Positions 46,229-55,073 of a stretch of DNA of 64,000 nucleotides are shown here, piece after piece. The stretch is taken from assembly GCA_944323945.1 (NCBI GenBank), contig CALUUL010000005.1:1-64000 (forward strand), given 5' to 3'. Each line of letters opens with the position of its first letter. Position 1 is the first letter of the stretch. The position numbers and the translations under genes are program-made. The notes beneath the pieces were generated by a model that saw only the letters and a list, made by a program, of their open reading frames with translations, ran no database searches and was not told the DNA's origin. The DNA comes from Candidatus Gastranaerophilales bacterium (GTDB lineage Bacteria; Cyanobacteriota; Vampirovibrionia; Gastranaerophilales; Gastranaerophilaceae).

Positions 46229-46605
46229 CAAAATTTAAATCTTCAAATGTCTGGGAAAGTATATCACATGCTATTCATGGCTTAAAATTAGCATTATATT
46301 CACAGCGTAATTTTGCAATAGAAGTTATTTTTTCTTTTATTGCAATAATTTTAGCTTTGTTTTTGAAATTTTCAATTACTGATGTATGTATTGTAATTAT
46401 TATGATAACTTTTGTTCTTGTTTGTGAGCTTTTAAATTCGGCGATTGAATTTACATTAGATGCAGTTTACAAAAATAATTATTCTAAACTCGTTGAAATG
46501 GCTAAAGATATGTCTGCTGGAATGGTTCTGTTAGTTGCAATTATTAGTTTGATTATTGGCGTACTTCTCTATGGTTCTTATATCATTAAATATATATTTC
46601 ACTAA
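46225..46605 (+). CDS. dgkA: Diacylglycerol / undecaprenol kinase
   Basis: 126 residues and three membrane segments, with the family signature E-L-L-N-S-A-I-E-F-T-L-D near 70-81. Phosphorylates diacylglycerol or undecaprenol for lipid and wall-carrier recycling. Last gene of the pgpH operon; no good terminator on its strand follows directly. Confidence 0.93.
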   Translation: MTKFKSSNVWESISHAIHGLKLALYSQRNFAIEVIFSFIAIILALFLKFSITDVCIVIIMITFVLVCELLNSAIEFTLDAVYKNNYSKLVEMAKDMSAGMVLLVAIISLIIGVLLYGSYIIKYIFH

Positions 46606-46617
46606 TTGTTTATAAAA

Positions 46618-46644
46618 ATAAAAAAAAGGGACATATAATGTCCC
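46618..46644 (-). terminator. Minus-strand intrinsic terminator with no assigned gene
   Basis: GGGACAT / ATGTCCC arms at 46628-46634 and 46638-46644; the A-run on the left is a U-run only for a minus-strand transcript. No minus-strand gene lies upstream until tRNA-Leu, which has its own terminator. Confidence 0.7.
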
Positions 46645-46949
46645 AAACAATTCGGAATGTAAAAGAAAAATTTTTTACTATCCATCGTGTGTAAGTAAGG
46701 TAAGTGTGTAAGGTATTTATGTAATTAAAAATAGGTTTTTAATAAAAAGTTTAGTACGCGTACTGTGTTTTTTTCCTGTTCCCTGTTCCCATTCAATCTT
46801 GTAGTCGATTAGTTTGCTTTGTTTTTCTCTCTTAATATCTCTTGTTTATTTGTGTTTGAGTTTTCTCTTTTCTTATTCATCTCTCACACTTTAATAAAGT
46901 ATTTTTTATATAAAAAATTGCTAAAACGTAGATATAAAATATATATTTT

Positions 46950-47152
46950 CTTAACAAAAATTAATAATTGTGATGAAATGCTTATCGTCATTGCATTAAT
47001 AAAAAATAATAGCCGAAAGGGGAGTTTGCTATATACTGAAAAATATACAATCGGATAATATACGAAATATATTCAAACAATTATTATAAAGCTATACATA
47101 TTCCACTCTCACTCGTAAACTGTTTGACCGAATTATTCGGTCTTTTTTTTTA
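46950..47152 (+). ncRNA. Putative small RNA of unknown type
   Basis: Inferred only from a canonical terminator at its 3' end, lack of a coding frame, and local pairing: ATAGC / GCTAT enclose a loop with GAAAGGGGAG near 47010. TTGCTA at 46918-46923 with TATATA 16 bases later is a weak promoter candidate. I could not match tmRNA, SRP RNA, RNase P RNA or 6S RNA. The 5' end is a guess. Confidence 0.3.
47126..47152 (+). terminator. Plus-strand intrinsic terminator
   Basis: GACCGAA / TTCGGTC arms at 47126-47132 and 47136-47142, loop TTA, followed by at least eight T. Over 500 bases from the dgkA stop. Confidence 0.85.
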
Positions 47153-47294
47153 AAAATTATTTTTAATAAGTAGCTAATACCTAGGGGATAACAGCTAATT
47201 TAGAACAATGTGTTCCATATTGTCTGCAACAAACTATATTTAAAATAAAAATTCTTTATTTCCATTTTTCGTATTTGTTCACTCGAATTGCTAT

Positions 47295-47321
47295 TAAAAA
47301 AGACCCTATTAAAGGGTCTTT
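47295..47321 (-). terminator. Terminator after tRNA-Leu
   Basis: AGACCCT / AGGGTCT arms (47301-47307, 47313-47319, extendable by two A-T pairs) with an A-run at 47296-47300 that gives a U-run on the minus strand. Confidence 0.8.
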
Positions 47322-47329
47322 AATATATT

Positions 47330-47415
47330 TGCCGAAGGCCGGACTCGAACCGGCACGCAGGGTGAGCTGCGTCAGATTTTGAGTCTGATGCGTCTACCAA
47401 TTTCGCCACTCCGGC
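47330..47415 (-). tRNA. tRNA-Leu (CAA)
   Basis: Acceptor GCCGGAG pairs with CTTCGGC, the anticodon loop CTCAAAA gives CAA, a long class II variable arm (CGCAG...CTGCG) and a T-arm with TTCGAGT are present. CCA is not encoded. Shares the minus strand with the phosphatase and tRNA-Gly upstream. Confidence 0.95.
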
Positions 47416-47439
47416 ATTTTGTATCCGCTGTATTTTATA

Positions 47440-48105
47440 CTATATTAAATATAATTTTTTTTCAATTATTTTTATTATATCTTTTGGTTTTTCTGCAAAA
47501 AGTTTTCCACCATTTTGTATTAAAAAATCTTTATCTCTAAATCCCCATAAAACACTTATGCAAGGAATTCCTACATTTTTCGCGGTTTTTATATCTACAT
47601 CGGAGTCTCCTATATAAATTGAATTATCAATACTTGAATTTAATTCTTTTATTGCCTTCATAACTCCATCTATTTCAGGCTTTTTACGTACTCCAGTACT
47701 CTCTCCAATTGCTATATCTATATATTTACCAAAATATTTTTTGCAAAGTTGTTTTACTGCTGCATCATATTTATTTGAAACTACAGCTAATTTATAGTTA
47801 TTTGCTTTTAGATCTTCAAGCATGCCTATTATGCCATCATATGGTTTTGTCAGGTCTAACATATGATCTTCGTAATAGCTTTTGAAATAGTTAACAATTT
47901 TGTTTAACTCACACTCTTCTATATTGCTTGGAAGTGCTCTTTCAATTGCTTTCTTTATTCCATTCCCTACAAAACTTTTAATCTCTTCCAAAGTTCTTTT
48001 AGGGTATCCATATTCTGTTATTGCTTTATTAAAACAGGCATGTAAATCTTCAAGTGTGTTTAATAGAGTTCCATCTAAATCAAAAATTATTGTATCTTTT
48101 ATCAT
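47440..48105 (-). CDS. HAD-family phosphatase, phosphoglycolate phosphatase-like
   Basis: 221 residues. HAD motif I D-L-D-G-T-L-L-N near 8-15, motif II V-S-N-K, motif III K-K-P, motif IV G-D-S-D-V-D. The cap is helical, as in Gph. The frame runs on into tRNA-Gly (to 48159), but that N-terminus is just tRNA read as protein, so the ATG at 48105 is the start. Hydrolyses a small phosphate ester; 2-phosphoglycolate is the commonest substrate, PPi another. Lies between two tRNA genes on the same strand. Confidence 0.85.
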   Translation of the reverse strand: MIKDTIIFDLDGTLLNTLEDLHACFNKAITEYGYPKRTLEEIKSFVGNGIKKAIERALPSNIEECELNKIVNYFKSYYEDHMLDLTKPYDGIIGMLEDLKANNYKLAVVSNKYDAAVKQLCKKYFGKYIDIAIGESTGVRKKPEIDGVMKAIKELNSSIDNSIYIGDSDVDIKTAKNVGIPCISVLWGFRDKDFLIQNGGKLFAEKPKDIIKIIEKKLYLI

Positions 48106-48126
48106 ATCTGTAAAATCTTTATAATT

Positions 48127-48198
48127 AGCGGGCGAGGGGACTCGAACCCCCGACGTCAACCTTGGGAAGGTTGCATTCTACCACTGAATTACACCCGC
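48127..48198 (-). tRNA. tRNA-Gly (CCC)
   Basis: Acceptor GCGGGTG pairs with CGCCCGC with discriminator U, the anticodon stem CAACC/GGTTG encloses TTCCCAA (anticodon CCC), and the T-loop TTCGAGT is present. CCA is not encoded. Confidence 0.95.
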
Positions 48199-48329
48199 AA
48201 GATAATGTTATTATATCACCAGTTTTATAAAATGTATTTTTATATTTAATTATTTTGTAGTTCACTTATTTTTTGTAACAATTCTAAAAAATAATAACTT
48301 ATGTTGTTTTCGTATATTAAAATATACAT

Positions 48330-50090
48330 ATGAATAGAATAAAACTGTTAAGTGTTAATCTTATAAATCAAATTGCAGCAGGTGAAGTTATAGAAAGACC
48401 TGCAAGTGTTGTTAAAGAGCTTGTTGAAAATTCTATTGATGCAGCAGCGACAAAAATTGAAATTTCTATTTCAAATGAATGTCGTAATATTCGTATTGCA
48501 GATAATGGTTCAGGAATTCATCCTGATGATATTGAACTTGCTTTTACAAAGCATGCTACAAGTAAATTAACAGATGAAAATAGTCTCTTTAATATTCAAA
48601 CACTTGGCTTTAGAGGTGAAGCCTTGGCTAGTATTATTTCTATTGCTAAAGTTACATGTACGACAAGGACTGCTGATTTTGATTATGGTACTTGTGTTGA
48701 ATCTCAAAATTCTGTTGTTAAAACATCTAAAGTAGGATGTGCAAAGGGCACAATTATGGATGTTCAAGATTTATTCTTTAACCAACCGGCACGTCTTAAA
48801 TTTTTAAAAAGTGCAAAAACAGAATTTGCTTATATTCAAGAATTAATTCAATCACTTGCTATTTCACATCCTGAGATTGCTTTTATTCTTAAAAATAATA
48901 ACTCTACTATAGTAAATACAACTCAAAATGCTGACTTGTTAACCAGAATTACAGAAATATACTCGACTGACATATTAAAAGAACTCAAAGAAGTTAAGAA
49001 AACAGATGTATTATCGGGTATTACTATTTCTGGTTTTGTTTCTGTTCCAAGTTATACACGCTCAAGTAAAAAATCTATTTATACATTTGTAAATTCAAGG
49101 GTTGTAAAATGTCCAATTTTAATGAAAGCTATTGATGTGGCATATAAAAATATGATGCCAAACGGACGTTATCCATTTGTTGTTATTAATATTGATATTA
49201 ATCCTGAAGAAATTGATGTTAATGCACATCCTACTAAACGAGAGATAAGATATAAAAATCCTAATCAAATTTTCAATTTTGTTCAAAGTGCTGTAAATTA
49301 TGCTTTGTCTTCTAATAATATTGAACAATCAAATATAATTGTGAAAGAGGAAGATAAAGTTGTGCCATTTTCTGAAATTTTTTCAGAAAAAGTTGAAATA
49401 TTAGAAAAAGATGAGAAAGAAACAATTTTTCCTTTAAATGTGAAAAAACAGCATGAGAAAATAGAGCTTGAAGAACATTCTCAAACTAAAATAGAAATAA
49501 ATTTTGAAACACCTGTAAAGGCTAATAAAATAAATGTTATAGGTCAGTTGAAAAATACTTATATTCTTGTTGAAAATGAAGATAACCTTGAAATTATAGA
49601 TCAGCATATAGCTGAAGAACGCTATATATATGAAACTTTAAAATCGCAAAAAGAGATAGCATCCCAGTTATTAATAATTTCTGATGTTTTAGATATAGAA
49701 TCGGAGGATATGGAAATTCTTGATAATGCAAAATCTAATCTTTTAAAGTTCGGATATCAAATAGAAAAAGTTTCGGATAAGCAAATTATATTTAAAAAAA
49801 TACCCCAAGTATTGTCTAATGTGAAACCAAAAGATATTCTTTCTGAATTACTTAAAAATTTAAGAAATTCACCTGATAGTGATTTAGATACAATTGAAGA
49901 GAGAATATTAATAACAACATCATGTAAAGCTGCAATAAAAGCAGGTGATAAATTGACTCCTTGGCAAATGGAAGAAATAGTTAAAAAATTAAGGACTACA
50001 AAAAATCCATATACTTGCCCTCACGGGAGACCAATCTCTCATTTTATTCCAATAAGAGAAGTGGCGTCGTTTTTTGCAAGAAATATGTAA
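48330..50090 (+). CDS. mutL: DNA mismatch repair protein MutL
   Basis: 586 residues. GHKL ATPase motifs: E-L-V-E-N-S-I-D-A, D-N-G-S-G-I, G-F-R-G-E-A-L-A-S-I. The C-terminal dimer domain carries D-Q-H-I-A-E-E-R-x-x-x-E, A-C-K-A-A-I-K-A-G-D and C-P-H-G-R-P, the metal-binding set of the endonuclease-type MutL, as in bacteria without MutH. Start at 48330. MutS is not in the window. Confidence 0.96.
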   Translation: MNRIKLLSVNLINQIAAGEVIERPASVVKELVENSIDAAATKIEISISNECRNIRIADNGSGIHPDDIELAFTKHATSKLTDENSLFNIQTLGFRGEALASIISIAKVTCTTRTADFDYGTCVESQNSVVKTSKVGCAKGTIMDVQDLFFNQPARLKFLKSAKTEFAYIQELIQSLAISHPEIAFILKNNNSTIVNTTQNADLLTRITEIYSTDILKELKEVKKTDVLSGITISGFVSVPSYTRSSKKSIYTFVNSRVVKCPILMKAIDVAYKNMMPNGRYPFVVINIDINPEEIDVNAHPTKREIRYKNPNQIFNFVQSAVNYALSSNNIEQSNIIVKEEDKVVPFSEIFSEKVEILEKDEKETIFPLNVKKQHEKIELEEHSQTKIEINFETPVKANKINVIGQLKNTYILVENEDNLEIIDQHIAEERYIYETLKSQKEIASQLLIISDVLDIESEDMEILDNAKSNLLKFGYQIEKVSDKQIIFKKIPQVLSNVKPKDILSELLKNLRNSPDSDLDTIEERILITTSCKAAIKAGDKLTPWQMEEIVKKLRTTKNPYTCPHGRPISHFIPIREVASFFARNM

Positions 50091-50141
50091 GTTATTGTGG
50101 TAGAATAGTTTTGTGATATAAAACAGGATGAATTTATATAG

Positions 50142-50876
50142 ATGATTAGCTTTTTAGGACTTTGTGTACAAAATTTTATCCAAACATTGAAGTACATTTT
50201 GGGCGGAAATGTTAAATGGAAAAATGTAATGTCTCAAGCAGCTATGATAAGTTACGATTCATTACCAATTGCATTAAGTATTGTTTTTATTGCTGCAGTT
50301 GTAATAGCATTGCAAGTTTCAAAACAGTTTTTAATGACAGGCGCTGAAAGTTATGTCGGAGGCTTTCTTGCAGTTGCTCTTATTCGTGAGTTAGCTCCAG
50401 GATTTGCAGCTTTAGCTATTAGCGCTAGAGCCGGTACTGCTATAAGTGCTGAAATAGCTAATATGCAGGTTACATCACAAGTTGATGCTATAAAAACATT
50501 AAAAGTTGATCCTATTGGATATTATTTTGCTCCAAGAATTATTTCAGGTGCAATTACTGTTCCTATGGTTGTTATACTTGCTGAGTTATTTGGTATTCTT
50601 GGCGGAATGATTATTTCTTATTATGCAATAGATCTTCATCCTAACCGTTATATTTCTTCTGTTTGGTTATGGCTTAATACAAGAGATATTTACATAAGTA
50701 TATTAAGAGGCTTTGTTTTTGGCATAATTATTCCTCTTGTATGTGCTACGCAAGGTTATCAGACTAGTGGTGGTGCTAAAAGTGTTGGAATATCAACAAC
50801 AAAAGCGGCCATAAAAACTACTGTATTTTTGCTTATGGCCGATTTGATAATTACTTTTATATTTTATGTTTGCTGA
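50142..50876 (+). CDS. mlaE: MlaE-family lipid ABC transporter permease
   Basis: 244 residues, five to six membrane segments, with the family elements R-E-L-A-P-G-F-A-A-L and A-R-A-G-T-A-I-S-A-E-I. MlaE (TGD1 in plastids) forms the channel of a lipid transporter with MlaF ATPase and MlaD; neither is adjacent here. Its stop abuts the convergent pilT stop. Confidence 0.92.
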   Translation: MISFLGLCVQNFIQTLKYILGGNVKWKNVMSQAAMISYDSLPIALSIVFIAAVVIALQVSKQFLMTGAESYVGGFLAVALIRELAPGFAALAISARAGTAISAEIANMQVTSQVDAIKTLKVDPIGYYFAPRIISGAITVPMVVILAELFGILGGMIISYYAIDLHPNRYISSVWLWLNTRDIYISILRGFVFGIIIPLVCATQGYQTSGGAKSVGISTTKAAIKTTVFLLMADLIITFIFYVC

Positions 50877-51953
50877 TTAATCTGTGTTAATTCCAGCAAG
50901 TCTTCTTAATTCATCAGGTCTTTGTGATTTCATTAAAGCATCTTCTGCGGTTACAAGTTTTTTCTTGTATAACTCTGCTAGTGCTGCTTCAAGTGTTTGC
51001 ATGCCTGCACCGCCTCCTGTTTGTATAGCAGAATAAATTTGTGCAGATTTACCTTCTCTAATCATATTGGCTACAGCATTTGTTTTTACTAAAATTTCTT
51101 GTGCCATAACTCTACCCTTTTTTGTTCCGTCCGGTTGTAATTTTTGTAATAGTGTTTGAGCAAATACTGCTTCTAAACATCCACCTAATTGAACACGTAT
51201 TTGTTGTTGTTGCCCTTCCGGGAATACGTCAATAATACGATCTATTGTTTGAGCTGCAGATGATGTATGCAGTGTTCCAAAAACTAAGTGACCTGTTTCC
51301 GCTGCTGTTAGTGCAAGACCTATAGTTTCAATGTCACGCATTTCACCTACAAGAATAATATCAGGATCTTCTCTTAATGATGACTTTAGTGCATTTGCAA
51401 ATGAACGTGTGTCTTGGCCTAGTTCTCTTTGGTGAATAACACTTTTCTTTGATTTATGTACAAACTCGATAGGGTCTTCAATTGTCAAAATATGTTCACT
51501 TCTTGTTTCATTGATATAGTCTATCATAGAAGCAAGTGTTGTAGATTTACCGCTACCGGTTGGACCTGTTACTAATATTAGACCTCTTGGACGTTCTGTG
51601 ATTGTACGTACAACATCTGATAATCCCAATGATTCAAATGATGGAATTACACTATTAATGGTTCTGAAAGCTGCAGCATATGTCCCTCTGTTTTTATATA
51701 TATTAACCCTGAAACGTCCCAAATCTTTTAATCCATATGACATATCAAGTTCCCAAGTTTGTTCTAATGTTCTTCTTTGTTCATTATTTAGCATTGGAAA
51801 TAATAACTCTTCGACGCCTTCAGGTGTATATGGCGGATATTTTGTTCTTAATAAGTTACCGTCTACTCTTATAACTGGTGGCAATCCTACTGAAATATGT
51901 AAGTCACTTGCTCTATACTGTACAACTTCTTTTAATAAGTCATCAATTATCAT
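50877..51953 (-). CDS. pilT: Type IV pilus retraction ATPase PilT
   Basis: 358 residues. Walker A G-P-T-G-S-G-K-S-T near 130, Asp box and Walker B I-L-V-G-E-M-R-D, His box H-L-V-F-G-T-L-H-T, and the PilT hallmark N-M-I-R-E-G-K-S-A-Q. Drives pilus retraction and twitching. Stands alone, apart from the pilD and pilMN loci, as pilT often does. Confidence 0.95.
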   Translation of the reverse strand: MIIDDLLKEVVQYRASDLHISVGLPPVIRVDGNLLRTKYPPYTPEGVEELLFPMLNNEQRRTLEQTWELDMSYGLKDLGRFRVNIYKNRGTYAAAFRTINSVIPSFESLGLSDVVRTITERPRGLILVTGPTGSGKSTTLASMIDYINETRSEHILTIEDPIEFVHKSKKSVIHQRELGQDTRSFANALKSSLREDPDIILVGEMRDIETIGLALTAAETGHLVFGTLHTSSAAQTIDRIIDVFPEGQQQQIRVQLGGCLEAVFAQTLLQKLQPDGTKKGRVMAQEILVKTNAVANMIREGKSAQIYSAIQTGGGAGMQTLEAALAELYKKKLVTAEDALMKSQRPDELRRLAGINTD

Positions 51954-52002
51954 ATCATACCTCTTAATTTCTTATTTAATAAGTATATGATACCTTTTTA
52001 TC

Positions 52003-53385
52003 TTATTTTATACAAGTTCTAGAAAACTTTGATTTTTTCCAGGCATAATATATTGGAATTCCGGTTGCGATAATAAATAGCGTTTTTATTGAGTTTGCAA
52101 ACTTATTTATTGTTAAAGAATATATTATGAAACTTCCTATTATAATAAAAAATACTCCAAATATACTATTAACTTTATTTTGTATTGTTTCTTTATTCTT
52201 TATTCTGTATACAAAAATTCCAATTGCGGTTAATACATAAAAAATTAAAGCAGCATATATAACATAATCGAGTAATTCACTATAATTACCGCAAAAAATA
52301 ATGAAAACTGATGACCAAATACATTGTAATAATAATGAGTTTTCCGGAACATTTGTTTTTTTGTTCACAGCTGCAAGTTTATCGAAAAGTAATCCATCTT
52401 TTGCCATTTGATAATATACTCTAGCGCCTGTCATTATTAATCCGTTTGCACTTCCGCAAGCAGATATTAGTATTATTATTGCGATGATAATTTTACCTAT
52501 AGTACCAGTTATATTTTGCATTAGAACTACTGCAACAATATCTTCAGGTGCTGTTTTTATTTGTTCTATAGGAATTGAACATACATATAATATATTTATA
52601 AGAAGATAGAGCACCATTACTATAATGACTCCCCAAAATAAAGATTGAGGAATATTTTTTTCAGGCTCTTTTACTTCTGCTGAGATAAAAGTTATATTGT
52701 TCCAGGTAACCATTGCAAATATAGCACCAACAGTTGCTGTAGAAATAACCTCTAATGTTGAAAATGAAAAATCTGATAGTTTTAATAGATATGGAAAATT
52801 ATCAGTTATTACATTAATATTGCACCCTAAGAATATGCCAAAAACAACGACTCCGACTATAGACATAACTTTTGTTATTGTAAAAATATTTTGTGTTATT
52901 ACACCATATTTTATGCCACGGGAATTTATATAAGTTAATAAACAGCATACAAGTAGTGCACATAATTGTTGTGTTGAAAAAGAGAAGAAAGATGTTTCAA
53001 TAATATAATTAGTTGAACTTATTTGAGGAAATATTATCCCTAGAAATTTTCCAACAGCAATACAAACAGCTCCAATGGTTGCAGTTTGTATTACAAGAAG
53101 CAACGACCAGCCATATAAAAATGCAGTTAAATCATTAAACATTTTTTTTAGGAATATATATTGTCCACCGTCTTCTTTTATGTTTAATACGGGTTCTGCA
53201 TATGCTATTGCACCTGATAGTGAAAATAACCCTGCTAATATCCATACAATTAATAATAAAAATGCAGTTTCTACTTGTCTAGCAATATCTGCCGATACAA
53301 TAAATATTCCACATCCAACCATAGATCCTACTACTACTGATATGGAATCTTTTAAATTTAATGTTCTTTTTAAATCATTGCTCAT
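52003..53385 (-). CDS. APC-family amino acid permease
   Basis: 460 residues, about twelve membrane segments, with S-M-V-G-C-G-I-F near residue 20 typical of APC transporters. Moves amino acids, as a proton symporter or an exchanger. Its start overlaps the end of the AGCS gene upstream by 11 bases, so both are likely co-expressed. Substrate not predictable. Confidence 0.88.
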   Translation of the reverse strand: MSNDLKRTLNLKDSISVVVGSMVGCGIFIVSADIARQVETAFLLLIVWILAGLFSLSGAIAYAEPVLNIKEDGGQYIFLKKMFNDLTAFLYGWSLLLVIQTATIGAVCIAVGKFLGIIFPQISSTNYIIETSFFSFSTQQLCALLVCCLLTYINSRGIKYGVITQNIFTITKVMSIVGVVVFGIFLGCNINVITDNFPYLLKLSDFSFSTLEVISTATVGAIFAMVTWNNITFISAEVKEPEKNIPQSLFWGVIIVMVLYLLINILYVCSIPIEQIKTAPEDIVAVVLMQNITGTIGKIIIAIIILISACGSANGLIMTGARVYYQMAKDGLLFDKLAAVNKKTNVPENSLLLQCIWSSVFIIFCGNYSELLDYVIYAALIFYVLTAIGIFVYRIKNKETIQNKVNSIFGVFFIIIGSFIIYSLTINKFANSIKTLFIIATGIPIYYAWKKSKFSRTCIK

Positions 53386-54907
53386 TTTTAAACCATGCTT
53401 TGTTCAACTTGAATATTAGATTATGTCTTTTGCAATATCCAATTAATTCTGCTTTTATGTCTTTTAGCATTACAAAAATTGCTATTAAGTTTGGTGCAGC
53501 CATTACAAGATATGTTGCATCAGTAAAATCTATTACACTTTTTATGTTCATTGTTGAACCAATAATTATAAATAAACAAAATATAAATTGATAACATTTG
53601 ATACGTTTTTTGCCTTCTCCAACCAAAAATGTCCAAGCTTTTTGTCCATAGTATGCCCAAGATAAAATTGTTGATATAGCAAATAGAATGATTACTAATG
53701 CAAGTATATAAGGGAAAAATGGCATTACTGTTGCAAAAGCCGAAGACGTTAATTGAACGCCTGTAATACCATCTGTGTAGTTTAGATATTCGCCAGTTAC
53801 AATAATAACGAATGCTGTCATTGAACATACAACAACTGTATCAAGAAATGGTTCTACCATTGAAACAAAACCCTGAGAAGCCGGTTCATTGGTTTTTACT
53901 GCTGCATATGCGATTGGTGATGAACCTATACCTGCTTCATTTGATTGTATTGAACGTCTTAAGCCTATTATAATTGTGCCTATAATTCCACCATATATGG
54001 CATTAGGGAAAAATGCTTCTTTGAATATTGTATATATGGCATGTGGTATATGTGTAAAATTTGTGATTACTATAATTATGCAGGCAAGTATATACAAAAT
54101 ACACATTGCAGGTACTACTTTAGAAGTAACCCTTGCTATACTTTTAATTCCACCTACAATTACAAGTGCGATTATAAAAGCAACTATAAATCCGAATACC
54201 CAAGTATGGTCATAGAAAAAACTGTTTTTACCGCCTGTAATTAATATGAATTGTTCTGCTGCTTGATTTGTTTGAAGCATACAGCCACCACCTACAGTAC
54301 CAGGTATGCATGCAAGTGCAAATATATATGCCAATGTTTTACCTAATTTATGATATCCTTTTTGTGCAAAACCATGTTCTATATAGAACATAGGACCACC
54401 AGATACACTTCCGTCTTTATTAAACTTTCTATATTTCAACGCTAATGTAACTTCACAAAATTTGAGTGCCATGCCAAAAATCGCACCAAAACACATCCAA
54501 AACATTGCACCAGGTCCACCTATTGAAATTGCTATTGCAACTCCTGCAATGTTCCCTAATCCTATTGTTCCTGATAAGGCGGTAGCTAATGCACCAAATG
54601 ATGATACTTCACCTTTGTGACCATCATTATCTTTTTTGTGAAATATTTGAAATAATGCGTGTTTAAACCCCCAAATACATATACCTCTAAGATAGAAAGT
54701 ACAAAAAATACTTGTTGCAATCATCAAAAATATTAAGATTGGAACCTCTGCACCAAAAATTGTTATTGGGGCAAATATAAAATTTGAAAATTCATCTGAA
54801 AATGGGGCAAAGTATTTTTCTATTGCTTCATCGACACTGAACGCATTTGCTTTTTGTGTGCATAATATCATACTTAGAATACTAAAAAAAACAATGCGGT
54901 TTATCAT
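53375..54907 (-). CDS. Sodium:alanine symporter family (AGCS) protein
   Basis: 510 residues. An extra N-terminal hydrophobic segment (1-22, signal-like) precedes the usual AGCS core of about ten membrane segments. Family signatures: G-A-L-A-T-A-L-S-G-T-I-G-L-G-N-I-A-G and G-I-G-S-S-P-I-A-Y-A-A. Imports alanine or glycine with sodium. First gene of a two-gene amino-acid uptake unit with the APC permease. Confidence 0.92.
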   Translation of the reverse strand: MINRIVFFSILSMILCTQKANAFSVDEAIEKYFAPFSDEFSNFIFAPITIFGAEVPILIFLMIATSIFCTFYLRGICIWGFKHALFQIFHKKDNDGHKGEVSSFGALATALSGTIGLGNIAGVAIAISIGGPGAMFWMCFGAIFGMALKFCEVTLALKYRKFNKDGSVSGGPMFYIEHGFAQKGYHKLGKTLAYIFALACIPGTVGGGCMLQTNQAAEQFILITGGKNSFFYDHTWVFGFIVAFIIALVIVGGIKSIARVTSKVVPAMCILYILACIIIVITNFTHIPHAIYTIFKEAFFPNAIYGGIIGTIIIGLRRSIQSNEAGIGSSPIAYAAVKTNEPASQGFVSMVEPFLDTVVVCSMTAFVIIVTGEYLNYTDGITGVQLTSSAFATVMPFFPYILALVIILFAISTILSWAYYGQKAWTFLVGEGKKRIKCYQFIFCLFIIIGSTMNIKSVIDFTDATYLVMAAPNLIAIFVMLKDIKAELIGYCKRHNLIFKLNKAWFKNEQ

Positions 54908-55073
54908 ATTTAATCTCCAACTTCCTCGACTAATTTAATTCAGCACGACCCTTCAAGAATATAAAAAACATGTCTTATGTACAAGTAAATTAACTTCTTT
55001 GACTTACAAAGTGTTACATTAGTAATTCTATGAATCTTTTGTTGTATCATAAAATTGTATAGGGATATGTCAT

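Larger units (their letters stand above)
46606..47329. other. 724-base gene-poor region with opposing terminators
   Basis: Between dgkA and tRNA-Leu I find no convincing protein gene. The longest plus frame (79 codons from 46819) is low-complexity and has no ribosome-binding site. Visible structures are a minus-strand terminator at 46618-46644, a plus-strand terminator at 47126-47152, a third (minus) at 47295-47321, and short inverted repeats at 47171-47197 and 47204-47216. Small RNAs on one or both strands are the simplest reading. Confidence 0.5.

Noticed and set aside
46819..47058. 79-codon plus-strand frame as a gene
   Set aside because: Low-complexity Phe/Leu/Lys-rich translation, no ribosome-binding site, overlaps likely RNA structures.
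47204..47216. LexA-type box (GAAC-N4-GTTC)
   Set aside because: The half-sites are 5 bases apart rather than 4, and no SOS gene follows.
48106..48159. N-terminal extension of the HAD phosphatase (SGVRVPSPAN...)
   Set aside because: It is the 3' part of tRNA-Gly read as protein; the real start is the ATG at 48105.
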